A DNA stretch of 64,000 nt from Helicoverpa zea (GCF_022581195.2 NC_061473.1:3534001-3598000); one strand, 5' to 3'. Counted from the stretch's first letter, positions 26,131-37,903 are shown. Notes: a model not told the origin generated them from the letters alone. Program-made: numbers and translations.

Positions 26131-26481
26131 GATAGATAACTTGTACTCTTCAACGCGATAAAACGGCCCGTCGCGCTCTCTACTACGTACCTACGTAGAT
26201 ATAGCGTGGGTTGTGTCGGTTGTATGCAGTCGCATCTCGCACAGTTTATTGTTTGGCGCGACACAATATGATTACAGCGAGTTCCTGTAAATTGGTAAAT
26301 GCACTAATAGGGAAGTGATGCTGAATACGCGATGTATGTACAATGCTAACAGGAGCCATCGACCTCTGCAGAATAGTACGAATAATAAATAGACTTAGTT
26401 GACCTACACATAAAATTATACACGACTAGTTTGGTAATCAGCTTGATAATATTAAGTAGCTATGGATTATTTTATAGAATA

Positions 26482-26662
26482 CTAGCTTCCGCCATCGGCT
26501 TCGCCCGCGTGGTGTGTTGATAAAAAGTAGCCTATGTGTTAATCCAGGGTATCACCGATGTACATACCAAATTTCAACCAAATCGGTCCAACCGTTTTTG
26601 CGTGATTGAATAACAAACATACATCTATACATTCTCACAAACTTTCACATTTATAAGTAGGA
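26482..26662 (-). mobile_element. Short non-autonomous Helitron-type element
   Basis: On the minus strand it starts TCCTACTTATAAATG and ends with a hairpin-like gcgggcgaagccgatggcgg followed by aagCTAG. The host bases at its ends are A on the 5' side and T on the 3' side, as expected for Helitrons, which insert between A and T without target duplication. Its body ('aaatttggtatgtacatcgg') differs from the family at 27330 and 54099. Confidence 0.65.
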
Positions 26663-27050
26663 TTTAGTTGAAATAATAAGTCTTCTTGAGAATAAAAGAA
26701 GAATCTTCAAATAAATTCTTTTACTTATTTGTGATCAACCCGATTGAAATTCTTTATTTATCCGGAAGTCTTGAAATGGGGACTTGGAACAAAAAGTCTC
26801 ATGTCTCCAATATGGCTGCGAGTGTACAGGACAACTAGGATGGAGGCTTTATAAATATGTAGTTAATTGTAACAAGAACCTACCTATATCAGTTACCCAA
26901 CCTAACCCGTACATACCCATGTAGCATTCCTACTTATTTATTTACTTACGTAAAGTGCTATGTGTAAGTAAAAAAAATATCCATGTAAATAAAGATTACT
27001 GATGGATGAGTTATGACTGTGTTAATTATTTTTAATTAGTCTTTTAAATT

Positions 27051-27832
27051 CGGTTCGCTTATTCAGGGCGATGGCGAAATAGATCGGACAGTTACGCACA
27101 GAATTAACGCAGGATGGATGAAATGGCGGCAGGTAACGGGAACAACTTGTGACCCTCGTATTCCCCTTAAACTTAAGGGGAAAATTTACAAGAGTATTGT
27201 CAGACCTGCTTTCTTGTATGGATCAGAGTGCTGGCCCACAAAAGCGACGAATGAAAGACAATTGCATGCGGCAGAGATGAGAATGTTAAGAGGTATGTGT
27301 GGAGTTACGCGAATGGATAGAGTGAGGAATCTATACTAATATATAAAGCTGAAGAGTTTGTTTGTTTATTTGAACGCGCTAATCTCAGGAACTACTGGTC
27401 CGATTTGAAAATTTCTTTCAGTGTTAGATAGCCCATTTATCGAGGAAGGCTATAGGCTACTTTTTATCCCGGTACGGGAAGTAGTTCCCACGGGATGCGG
27501 GTGAAACCGCTGGAAGAAGCTAGTGAGTTGAAGAGGAAGTTTGAAAGTGGCGCCGGTGTCAGAAAAACTGCGTGGAAACCGGCTGTCGTGGTATGGGTAT
27601 ATGATGCGGAGGAATGAGAGTCATGTTGTGAAGAAGGTGATGAGTATGAACGTGGACGGATATAGCGGAAGAGGAAGACCAAAAAAACGATGGATGGATT
27701 GTGTGAAAGTAGATATGGTAAGAAAGAATGTTACTTGTGAGATGACGGCAGATAGAAGAGTATGGAAGAAGAAAACATGCTGCGCCGACCCCAAATGAAA
27801 TTGAGATAAGGGCAGGAGGATGATGATGATGA
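27051..27832 (+). mobile_element. RTE-type LINE fragment, split by a Helitron
   Basis: The C-terminal part of an RTE-like reverse transcriptase protein is readable: from GDGEIDRTVTHRINAGW near 27067 through SIVRPAFLYGSECW to VTRMDRVRN at about 27328, then SWYGYMMRR and GRGRPKKRWMD in 27541-27798. The 3' end is gccgaccccaaatgaaattg followed by (GAT)n. An exact 14-bp target duplication, tagtcttttaaatt, lies at 27037-27050 and 27833-27846. A Helitron-type element (27330-27523) interrupts it. The reading frame is also shifted by one base just after the insertion, so the copy is dead. Confidence 0.85.
27330..27523 (+). mobile_element. Short non-autonomous Helitron-type element
   Basis: The element starts TCTATACTAATA and ends with hairpin GCGG-gtgaaa-CCGC followed by tggaagaaGCTAG. 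It is bounded by host A (27329) and T (27524), and removing it restores a continuous LINE sequence. These are Helitron hallmarks (5' TC, 3' hairpin, CTRR end, insertion at AT). At 194 bp it has no coding capacity. It is nearly identical to 54099-54289. It resembles the lepidopteran non-autonomous Helitron group often called Lep1; that name is from memory. Confidence 0.85.
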
Positions 27833-27846
27833 TAGTCTTTTAAATT

Positions 27847-30762
27847 AAGTTATTTTCAAGTCAATAAATAGTCCGCCATCAGAAACACCTATTTAGTGCA
27901 TCATAAAAACTAATTGAAGTCGTCAGTTGTCACGTCAAACGCTGTCCTCCAGCCTGACACCCGCGAGTTCGAAAGAACACGCCCGCCGACTGAGCAAGCG
28001 CAAGCCCGACCAAGCGCACGCGCATGGATAGCACAACCAAACACTGATAATAAACATTTCTTACACCAAACACTCGTACGAATTTCAACCTTACCATCAT
28101 AAAAATACAGCTCAATGTTTTATAACCCCAACTAAGACTTACAATTCTCTAAAAAGCACGCCCGCCCCCGGTTGCGCGCGCATCGCGCACAAATCCGGTG
28201 CGCACGAGTCCGTACTCTTGCGCGAAATGTGCGCATGTTACTAGGCGAGCATGAAGTAAAAAGAGTTGTGAGGCGGCGAGCCCACCAGCTGCGCGCGCGG
28301 CGATCGACGACGGTAGCGAGGTGAGGGCACAACGTCATTTTCCTAAACTCAAATAACGCTGCAAACAAAAGAGAACCTTAAGACTTAAGAGCTACGTTCC
28401 ATAATTGAATGAGATGCTCCCTCATTGCCAAAATTCTTTACGCCGCTTTGGGCTCAAGAAAAATTCTTTGATTCTATGCTGCCCTGTGAACTTGATGAAC
28501 ACGTTAGCCATGATTTTTGATCATTATTTTTTTATTATCGAATTAGAATCGGCTGATCAGTCGATTGTTAGTTATTAGTTCGCTATTCGATACGTGCGAT
28601 TTAGGTGCGCTTACTTTACCTAGTAAGTAATTCTAATTATAATAATATTTTTATCTTGTAAATACCGATTTATGTATCACTGTTTCAGTTTTTGTGTTTT
28701 CAAAACGGCCTTTAATTAATTGAATAGGTAAAAATTGCGCACGCCTAAATTCGAATTAAAATCATATTGATCACCTCGATTGAGTAAGAATCGATGTTGC
28801 TTCATTGAACGAATTTATACCAGGATACCATGAAACGATGGAATTAGTTTGAAATATTTTTTAAAACTTACAATAGGTGGCGAGATCTATAGTGGGAGTC
28901 GATAGATCAAACTGGCATCACTGTAGTTCATGCATAGAGTAATAGATGGCGTTAAAAGTAGAAAATAACAAGATTTCTAATTTAAGTTTATCCTCCAGAA
29001 AAGTGGAATTGTTTTTAACGACATTGTAAATTGTAATCAAAAAGCTTAAATGTTTCTAGTAAACAACGAATACTATATAGCCGATCACAACAGACCAGTG
29101 GCGGATTTACCAATAGGCCAAGTAGGCCAGTGCCTAGGGCGGCAGATTTAGAGGGGCGGCAAATTTTGCTATTTTTTTTTTACAGATTTTTTTAAATAAT
29201 TATACGAGTACACAATCCATATATAAATAAACGATTAATAAACGCACTGTAGTATATACTTACTATGTGTTGAACACACATACTTAGGAAAGGCCTAGGC
29301 AGATGAATAAAATGTCGAATACCAATTCATTGTCAAATACGGTTTACGGGTTTTACATTTATTTGGTGACGACAGCTGAATGGACTTAGCTGGTTTTGAT
29401 TTTACTTCTTTTAATTTTTACTAGGAAACCATGATCAATAAGAGCAATACATAAATTATACCTACCCGAAGAAACACTTGCAATATTTTTTTTTAGAATC
29501 CATTTTGTAGGCTTGTATTCATTCGAAGACGCCTCAATGAGAGTTACGCGGTTTTGATTTTACTTCGTTGAATGGGTACCAGGCAAACATAATGAAGGAA
29601 GAGGTGTAAGCATTTTTTCCTGCGCGTGCTCAGCCGCTTGGCGCGCATGACTTTTGTTTACAGTACACTGCAGTCTATGATATCCTAGTACAACTGTTCC
29701 TAAAGAAACTCGAAAACGCGTATGCGCGTTTCCATGAAATACAAAGCTTTCTTGCAAACACCACCACCACCAAATGACGCTTCATCTTTGCTGAATTCTG
29801 ATTCTATCACATACTCTGTCCTTTTTTAATACCGTTGAAAAAACAGAGTAAGGAGTACGTTCAAAACTAGGAAATTGCCTCTCTCAGTTTCGGTGACATA
29901 TTGCGAGTTGTTTAGTAGCCCGATTTACTAGGACAACATATTCTAAAAGAAGAAATTTTAAATGGATACATCTCCTTTATGAAGCTGCTGATATAATGAG
30001 GTGAAATTGTACTAGATACACATAGAAGAAGGAAGCTATGCAATGGATTTATTTCTGTCATAAAAATTTGCAAACGAAAAAAAATGAAAAATGAAAATGA
30101 AAAATGAAAAACCTACTATTTACTTACAATAGCGATAATCGTTAAGTTCTTACTTGGAATGTATTTCCATATAATTTAGGAATTATTTCCGCTACAAATG
30201 TAAAATCGTGGTAATTCAGAATGCTGTGTATTTTCAACATTTTCACTATGACGATTTTCTTATTGCATCAATGCCAATGGTACGTCACTGCGGTGAAGCA
30301 TTTCATGCTTTTCCTAATAGATGGCGCTACCGCTCGTAGCTAAAAGAATTTATTTTGATTCCCTTTTAATTTCATGTTATCCTGGTACACGGGCGATGCA
30401 ACAATTGCAGAACAAAGTAACTGGAATAAAATTATTGGGCGTCCGTCCGCCTTCTTGCTTGCTGAAAAAAATACTAATGTTATTATGACCGACGATTAAT
30501 GAAGGTATTTTCAAACTATCTCTGCTATTTATTATAGCATTTTTAACAACGAGGAAACGTTTTTTCCTATTGTAGAGGCTACGAAATTACTGGACCGATT
30601 TGGAAAAATATTTAAGTAGTTGTTTTGCAAAGCTACACTAATATCCCTGCTGGTGGTGGGTGGCATAAGGAAACACTAGCTTTTTATTGAGTTATTATAC
30701 CCGTTCATGAAATAAAATAGTCCTTCCTTGAATAAGAAGTATTATAATAGTCGCAGTTTTTT
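27847..30762. other. No gene seen; noncoding
   Basis: No supported gene. CpG-rich patches occur near 27960-28030 and 28160-28320. A sequence at 29097-29170 (cagtggcggatttaccaata, 'gcctagggcggcag') looks like the end of a DNA-transposon-derived repeat, but I could not find its partner end. A short AT-rich tandem (aaaaatga units) is at 30078-30111. Confidence 0.45.
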
Positions 30763-30930
30763 AGGGTTCCGTGCCCAAAGGGTAAAACGGGACCCAACTT
30801 TTAAGATTTTGCTGTCAATTTGTTAGTCGATCAGTCACCAGCTGTATCACTAGAACCGTGATAGGTAGACATTTGAAATGAATAGGCAAAATATTCGCAT
30901 TATTTCTATCCCCGCAACAGAACAAATAAA
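30763..30930 (-). repeat. Lepidopteran interspersed repeat, minus copy
   Basis: It begins 'agggttccgtgcccaaaggg' and includes 'tcagtcaccagctgtatcac', the reverse complement of the right half of the repeat at 12242-12505. It is 5' truncated and diverged. Confidence 0.55.
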
Positions 30931-30999
30931 AAAAATTTGGGGCCATACAAAAACATATGTTTTCTCGATTATTATGTGCCGACAGCTTCGGAAGACACT

Positions 31000-31240
31000 A
31001 TGATTTGTAGGTCTCGGCTGTCATTTGAACATCTTTGTCAGTCGTTATGGGTGGGTAGTCAGAAGCCACTAGCCAGTAGGTCTCACAACCAGTCTTACCT
31101 AGGGTTATTGGGTGGCCCAGGTAGCTGGGTTGAGGAGATCAGATAGACAGTCGCTCCTTGTAAAACACTGGTACTCAGTTGCATGCGGTTAAACTGGAAG
31201 TTAGCCAACATAGTTGAGAAAAGGCTAAGCAGATGATTCT
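31000..31240 (+). repeat. RTE-type LINE 3' fragment
   Basis: It carries 'gtagtcagaagccactagcc', 'ttgggtggcccaggtagctg', 'gacagtcgctccttgtaaaa' and 'acatagttgagaaaaggcta'. It is the longest plus-strand copy of the family seen at 3685, 18211, 55334 and 60733. The terminal GAT run is nearly lost. Confidence 0.6.
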
Positions 31241-31244
31241 GCCT

Positions 31245-31395
31245 ATGTTTACTAGCTGTCGCAAGCGCGACTGCTGAGCATGCGGTCTCGTGTTCGATTC
31301 GGGCCGAAATCGCTTTGTGGGTTTTAGAAACTTTCACAAAGAAACCCGAAGCCTTGAAGTTGATAATTGATTGATACACCATATAACCATACATG
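31245..31395 (+). repeat. tRNA-derived SINE-like repeat, copy 3
   Basis: It contains 'gtcgcaagcgcgactgctga', a B-box-like gtgttcgattc, and 'gggccgaaatcgctttgtgg' followed by 'gttttagaaactttcacaaa'. It lies directly after the LINE fragment at 31000-31240. Confidence 0.6.
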
Positions 31396-31430
31396 TATTG
31401 GATAGCATGTAAATGTCGGTCCTGCTTCTG

Positions 31431-31575
31431 ATCTCCCTCCGGTCGTGGCGGATTGCCGTCCCATCAGGCTCTGAGAGTGAATGCACCTGTGTCTGTGCAA
31501 ATGCTTGTGCTTGGCTAATGTCCTTACATAAGAACAACTGCCGTAGCCGATAATCTGCTACGAGGTCATCATCAT
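31431..31575 (-). repeat. Interspersed repeat, copy 2 (inverted)
   Basis: It is the reverse complement of the block at 8070-8215: 'gtctgtgcaaatgcttgtgc' and 'gccgtagccgataatctgct' are recognisable. It is diverged by several substitutions. Confidence 0.55.
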
Positions 31576-31859
31576 CATACTTTGTCATCAGAATTCGCAA
31601 TTTTCTGACTGTATGTGCCGACAGACAGACACGCACGGTGACTGATATCACATTTAGAACCAGGGCCACAGGACGCAGATGGTGTAGATCATGTAGATAC
31701 AATCGGCATGTTGCTAACGCGGCCTTTCGTAGTGCCGCGCCCGCCTCGCATCGTTGCGCAGACAACACCTAGGGATGGGCTTGTGTCGATATAAGTATAT
31801 TATTTTTTGTAATATTAATGGGATTTACCCTGAATATAAAAAAAAAACGGTAAAGGGCT

Positions 31860-33008
31860 ACCCTTAATTTGGCAAGCATAATCTTTATCAAATTTTATTA
31901 AAAAAATACTGTAGTTTAATTATTTGAGGTATAAGGAAATAGAGAAAAATATTCAAAAAAATTTTTTCAGTAATTGCGCTGAAATAATATGTATCTTATT
32001 TTACACATTGCCAAATACGGAGGAAGGTATAGTTTTTCGGTAATGTATCCAATAGGATCCAATAGGATACATTACCAAATCGGAATTATAAAATAAAATA
32101 GTTAATTGGCAAGAAAATCTATTTTTTTACATGAAAATTGTAAAAACAGTTCCGTTGTGTAGTTAGACATAATCTCACATTACATTTTATTCGAATCCAG
32201 TGAAGGTGTTGAGGAACTACTATAAGAATCATGTTGTATTCCATAAACTGGCAAAGATGTGTTATCTTCCTCATTGTCTGTTGTGTCACTGTCATCCGAT
32301 CGTGCATTTCCTGCAGGAATCAACGCTAGAATGCGTTTTGATCTTGCTCGTTGTAATACCTACGAACAAAAAAATTGCACATGCAACCAAACCAAACCCA
32401 AGCAAACTGAACACTGAACTGTTTATATGAAATTATGTCAAAAATTATACAAAAAAAAAATCTAATTAAAAATAATTTTATCCTACGGAACCTTGCATGC
32501 TGTAGGGTCTCACATGCGTGTAGTTAATATTTTTTTATGTAAACATTACGAGAAATTAAACGTGCGATAGTAGGTTAACTTTTGGCAATGTGTCTTTAAA
32601 GATACAATGTCGTATAGTCGACATTTGAGCAAAGTATCTTTAAAGATACATTGAGGTTTGACAACGTGTCATGGCCCGATAAATACATTTCTATGCCATA
32701 ATTTCAGCTAAATCGTTAGTATATTACGTTACACACATAAAATAGTAAGAACCTGACATCATCACATATAAAAAATAATAAAAATCAATAAAACTTACAG
32801 CTTTGTTGCTCTTCGTGTCCGTCATTTTTTCAGGTAGACGTAAATAGGGATGTCCAGTTGTTGAAAATGCAATAGACTTACTTTTCCTAGTGATGTCATG
32901 AGTCAAACATTATAATTAAATCGATCGATTCAAAAAAATACAATTATTTAATGTTACAGATTTTTTAAAGTTGTTGTATCTTTAAAGATACATTTTCAAA
33001 TTAAGGGT
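31860..33008. repeat. Possible non-autonomous DNA element with inner palindromes
   Basis: acccttaatttg at 31860-31871 is the exact inverse of caaattaagggt at 32997-33008. Inside are an 18-bp perfect palindrome tgtatctttaaagataca (32975-32992), two close relatives (32591-32606, 32634-32649), an inverted ggtaatgtatcc/ggatacattacc pair around 32038-32075, and repeated 'ggcaatgt'-like motifs. The region is very AT-rich and lacks convincing coding sequence. The element boundaries are inference. Confidence 0.35.
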
Positions 33009-34645
33009 TAAGATGCTTTAGTCTCCATTCCATATTATAAAGTATGATTGCCCTGTTCAGTGAGCTACGACCATCGAGTTACGTTAGAAAAAGCAAGGTT
33101 AAATAAAGCAGACGAGCATTATTTACTTTTTGTGTTGTAATGTTACTAAGCATAGTTACACTTTACATACGAAAAAAAACTATTAACGAATAACTCAGCA
33201 GCCGACAAAGAGGTACAAACCGTATCTTGTCGGTATCACATCAACACAGAAGATTTTTCTTCCAAAATTAGGACTATCGATAACAGCAATATATCCTAAA
33301 AGCGCCCCGTCCCTTCCGACACCTACTTAACTGGCCGAGCCAGGCAGTGCCGCGGTTTGATCGCTACTCCCCCCCCTTCCACCGGCCTCCCACAACCCAC
33401 CCCCACATGCCCGCGGCTTATCTGACGCGGAAGCCCGACGACCAGATATATTTCATCTCGCCACTCGACAGTTTTTCTGTGCTCACCGAGTTCAGTACTC
33501 CCAGCTCTGAGCCCAGTCTGGTTGCCTGGTATTTGATCATAATTTTGTTAAGTAACTTGGTTGCATCTCAAATTAACTATGTCTTTTTTTTGGCGGGGAG
33601 ACCCGCATTTGCATATTGTTGTGTAAATAGATGAAATATTTTTAGGACTGAACTTCGTGGCTTTATTTAAACTAGAAGTTAGTAAGAAAGCTGCTCGTAG
33701 TTTGTATAAATTATATCTTTACCCAGTATGGCGGTCAAGTGTGATACTTTATTACCATAACGTAATATGTATTTGCAAACTAATTTAAGGACTCATTCCC
33801 AAAATACACGCTTCGACTTATTTAAAAACTACGCAGGTATAATTATACCTACCTGCATATAAACGTCCATAATAATACGGGATATGATATAAACATAACG
33901 CTCAGAGTGCGATAAAAATGATTCCGTCCGACATCCTTTGACCTAACTCCCGCCCACACCCTGCGGCTTGCTATACGCGTTTAATTAAAAAATTCACGCC
34001 TACAAACTCACCTAATTAGTGTCTGCGGGACTTAGCTTTGACTCTGTATTTTTATGATGTCTTAGTAAGTTGGGTAAGACGGCTTACGTAGGTAGAAAGA
34101 CAGTTTCAAGTTTTTAAGCACTGTGTCTATTGAGAATTCTAGCACAGCACATGTATTAAAAAATTGGTAGCAAAAATTAACGGTTTCAATAAGTGATTAA
34201 TTTATTTTAATTACTAGAAAAATGTTTCTTCTACTATGACTATTTTATAAATAGAACGGAACCCTTCGCGCGCGATCGCCAATCGCACGGTAATTTTTTA
34301 TCCTTATAATTATTTATTCTTTTAAAAAAGTTTGTTTATCCGTCTTTAATATTTATTTGTAGCTAGCTAACCACAAGGCTTATATGACACTATCTTACAA
34401 CAAGAATAACATCACAATATCGCTGAAATTCAGAAAACGATATCGACGACCATTATTAGGAGAAAAATGCGAATTGGATACGACTTGCAGCAGTTTGACA
34501 TACCTACATACATGTGAAAATATTCGGGCACACTTACGTCTGTTTATTTTTGAAGGGAAAATAAATAAAATTATATTATGTAATGATACCATTACGTATA
34601 AGAATTGGCATCGCAGATCACAATATACAATTCAATAGATATAAT
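33009..34645. other. No gene seen; noncoding
   Basis: A C-rich patch is at about 33300-33430; otherwise AT-rich. No gene, RNA or clear repeat was identified. Confidence 0.45.
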
Positions 34646-34841
34646 GCCCGTTTTACCGGTTACTGATAAAGTCTTTGATAGCCTATCAGGAACTTATCTG
34701 ACAAAGATACAATAACTTTTGGTTTCACATGTCTCGGGTTGCAGATATCCTACAAAAATAAAAAAGCAGAATTTATCTGGCAGATAGCAATAACTATCAG
34801 ATAACTAACTGACACTTTATCGGTAACCAGCGAAACCGGGC
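34646..34841. mobile_element. MITE-like element with imperfect terminal inverted repeats
   Basis: The left end gcccgttttaccggttactg pairs with the right end, whose reverse complement reads gcccggtttcgctggttacc; both continue 'gataaagt'. Further inward, 'cttatctga' and 'tcagataac' extend the inverted structure. At 196 bp and noncoding, it fits a miniature inverted-repeat element. The target duplication is not clear. Confidence 0.55.
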
Positions 34842-36484
34842 ATATGATGTGTGAAAATCATTCATCCGATTGTCGAAAGGGTAGACTTGGCATGATAATT
34901 TACGGGAGTTTTCAAGTCTTGTTCATGTCCAACAAAGTTGTCAAATATTCTTCTTATCAATTCTGTTCTCCTGGTACATAGTCGAAGACGAACCGAAATT
35001 TTCCGTGGAAAAAAGACGCAACTGCGCTTGGCCTTCATCGGCGTCTGAGTCGATCGAGTACTGATTCGACTCTTCTCTTTTATGACGCCTTGGTAATACA
35101 AAGGAGGCAGGTCGACATTTTCCGTGTAAAACGATACAACTGCGAATGGGGGGCACTACGTGCGAGATAGCCATATTTGTTATTCGAATGTCGAACGATA
35201 TATTGTGTGGGTGGGTTTTGGCGAAATTAAATATACCAAGTTCGATAAAGATTGTCTGAGAAGCGCAAACGTCATTTAGGTCATAAATTAATTAATAAGT
35301 AGTCCAAAAAATCTAAGAATGTTTAATCCAACGCCATCTAGCCGAACAGACCGTATATGTAGATGACGCAAATGATTTAACGTAAATAGCAAATCAAGGG
35401 AGTACCAAATGAAATTGGGAATAGTGCACGACTGACTGCAGAAGAGATGACTGCATTTTATATATTTTGTAGAAAAACCCCTAGAAAAACCGCTAAGATT
35501 TTAACAGATTCAAAACCTAGGCCAGGGTCCGCCAGGGATCTAAAAACCCCATCCGACGAAGTTAGAAGAACTTTCGACAGAAACACGCAAGGTTTTCCCG
35601 CAGCGAATGCAAGAAAGCGAGCGCTGTCGTGTCGCGTGTACTAGGGTGGCAGAACGCGGCAGGAGTAAATTAGGCGGCGGACACTCGGCTCGGCGCGAGT
35701 CGACGCGCGCACTCAGCGATATTGTTATCGGCCCGCGCCCGCCCCGGTTGCGGTAGGGCTGGCGAACGTGTTTTTTAAATATTTATTTATTCTTTCGTGG
35801 ACATTTTTTTTATTTTTGGTACATACGTTTATGTTATGTAGGTAGGTATAATGATGTACTGATACCACTAAACTTTTCGAACTTTTTTTAAATAGAAGTC
35901 AAATATTCCACGTTTTTTTATTACGTATTTTTAGGTACTCTTGATTTCAATTGCGCATTTACAGGCTTGTGACATCTCTTTAATTTTAGGATTAAATAAT
36001 GAATACACTCTTTATTTATTTTCTTGCTTGAAAGGATTCCTTAATTGATATATAATCTTTTAGCTCGCTTGCTCAGAGCAAGTGGGCACATATTGCATGA
36101 ATAAGTTTTTTTTTTTTATTCTTTATTGCTATTCTTTATTACTTTATATTGTTTAAGATCATTTGGTTTAAATAAATAGATAGCAAGTTTTCTAGCTGCA
36201 AAATCTTTGATATCAAGGGTTTAACCAACTTGTCTGTATCTTCTATAGCTTCTTTCTGACCTGATTTTTAACACGCTTATCTATATTAGTTTCACTTGTA
36301 ACTATGTATGTAAGAAAATCTTATAATCTTAATTTAACCCACTTCCCGATCTTCGATTAGGATGAAATTTTGTACACGCACCGAGTTCTGATGACAATAC
36401 ATGACAAGCGTGTTTTTTAGTTTTTTAAACAATATTTTTTTTACTTATAATAATTTTATTTGAATAAATAATCATTGTTTCAGC
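34842..36484. other. No gene seen; noncoding
   Basis: A CpG-rich patch occurs at about 35560-35760 (cggctcggcgcgagtcgacg). It is otherwise AT-rich with no supported gene. Confidence 0.45.
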
Positions 36485-36885
36485 TGGCAGCCCTGTGATG
36501 TCGGCGTAGCGGGGCGGAGCGCGGCGCATCCCGGGAACAAAGCAGCGCCAGCGCCACTCGCCGCGAGCGTAGCAACCGACACGTCTTGATACTTTGTGTT
36601 TATAATATAAATAGTTAGTGTGTGAGGTGGCAGCCCTGTGATGTCGGCGTAGCGGGGCGGAGCGCGGCGCAGCCCGGGAACAAAGCAGCGCCAGCGCCAC
36701 TCGCCGCGAGCGTAGCAACCGACACGTCTTGATACTTTGTGTTTATAATATAAATAGTTAGTGTGTGAGGTGGCAGCCCTGTGATGTCGGCGTAGCGGGG
36801 CGGAGCGCGGCGCAGCCCGGGAACAAAGCAGCGCCAACGCCACTCGCCGCGAGCGTAGCAACCGACACGTCTTGATACTTTGTAT
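36485..36885. repeat. 143-bp tandem repeat, 2.8 copies
   Basis: The marker tggcagccct occurs at 36485, 36628 and 36771, an exact 143-bp period. Each unit has a CG-rich half (cggggcggagcgcggcgcag) and an AT-rich half (ttataatataaatagttagt). The copies differ by only one or two bases, and the third breaks off in the AT half near 36885. Open frames across it are by-products of the repeat. Confidence 0.9.
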
Positions 36886-37580
36886 ATAGTGTGACTGTAA
36901 ATTAGTGAGTGATACTTAAAAACGTGAATGTGCTCATGATTAAAAACAACTTAAGCTTTTTTATACTCATTACATTAATTAGAATTTTATTTCTAACTTC
37001 GCCCGAATATTGAAACTGCTATTTTTCTAAGTGTGTTAGACTTAGGTACAATAACACGTAGCAATCAAAAAATTGATGCTGAAAATTATTCATCACACTT
37101 CTTCAATACTAACGATCAATTTACACAATATGTAATGTTGCGCAATTTAAATGATCGTCTCATAATTTTAATCAGCCGGGCAGTAGTTCCTTCGGGCAGA
37201 AGCTGCGGCTGGAGACTAGTACGACATTAAACTTATCGGGACAAAACCTGATAGTGATCGTATTTGATAACGTATCTACTTACCGTAGTCAATAACAGAA
37301 GTATAGTACACATACATATACGTGATATACGTACAGTTTACATGCGATACGGAGCGCGGCCTGCCCGGGAACAAAGCAGTCGAGCGCTTGTGCCACTCAC
37401 CTTGTGTGAACTACGACTGTGTCTACTTGATACTTTTGTAAGATTTTCTTATATTCCATTTTCAGCAACGATGAACGTCTTGTAAACTAGTATTCCTATT
37501 AAAAAATAAACAAATAACTGTAACAATTCCAGTGATTACTTACTTACTACAAATACTCTAGGTATACCTTAGGGCGATCT
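36886..37580. other. No gene seen; diverged minisatellite relic
   Basis: At about 37349-37437 the sequence again shows 'cggagcgcggcctgcccggg', 'aacaaagcag' and 'cttgatactttt', a diverged single copy of the 143-bp unit about 0.5 kb from the array. The rest is AT-rich. Confidence 0.55.
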
Positions 37581-37582
37581 TA

Positions 37583-37903
37583 AAGGACAATGGGCGATTC
37601 CGGTCCAAATGTCCACCACGAACGAGACCTATATGGCTAGATAGCCCGTTAAATATAGAACATTTTTTGTTATGAAAGTAAAAAAAAATATGATGCCAGA
37701 AAAAAGTTATAGCAAAATCAAATAAAACATTTTATAGATTTTTTCAATTACCTGCATTTCGTAATGTTCGGTTTTCGTACTTTCTTTACTTCCTTACTTT
37801 CTTAGTAAAAGTTACTCTAAATTAAGTGGACTATTTAATTATATAGGTCTCGTTCGTGGTGGACATTTTGACCAAACTTCATACATTCTTGCCCAATCTC
37901 CTT
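37583..37903. mobile_element. MITE with long terminal inverted repeats
   Basis: The ends aaggacaatgggc and its inverse gcccaatctcctt are followed inward by a perfect 28-bp inverted repeat that includes tccaccacgaacgagaccta. The flanks are TA on both sides, consistent with a TA target duplication (Tc1/mariner-like), although TAA/TTA cannot be excluded. The element is about 320 bp, AT-rich inside and noncoding. Confidence 0.7.

Larger units (their letters stand above)
25276..27036. other. 5' flank of NOL4-like gene; CpG island
   Basis: It contains the upstream region of the NOL4-like start codon. A CpG-rich island (about 25840-26130) and a Helitron-type insertion (26482-26662) are listed separately. 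I see no coding sequence; two overlapping frames in the island are composition artefacts. Confidence 0.5.

Noticed and set aside
25788..26264. Overlapping 154-, 107- and 89-codon frames on both strands
   Set aside because: Several frames open at once in a CpG island is a composition effect.
31334..31768. 144-codon minus-strand frame
   Set aside because: It runs through a SINE tail and another interspersed repeat; no domain was found.
34395..34638. Overlapping 84- and 65-codon frames on opposite strands
   Set aside because: No family resemblance, no splice context, AT-rich composition.
36425..36861. Arg/Ala-rich minus-strand open frames of 97 and 129 codons
   Set aside because: They run across a 143-bp tandem repeat and repeat themselves with it; no start, splice or protein signature supports them.
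36485..36885. CRISPR array
   Set aside because: The repeats are 143 bp and contiguous without spacers, and the DNA is eukaryotic.
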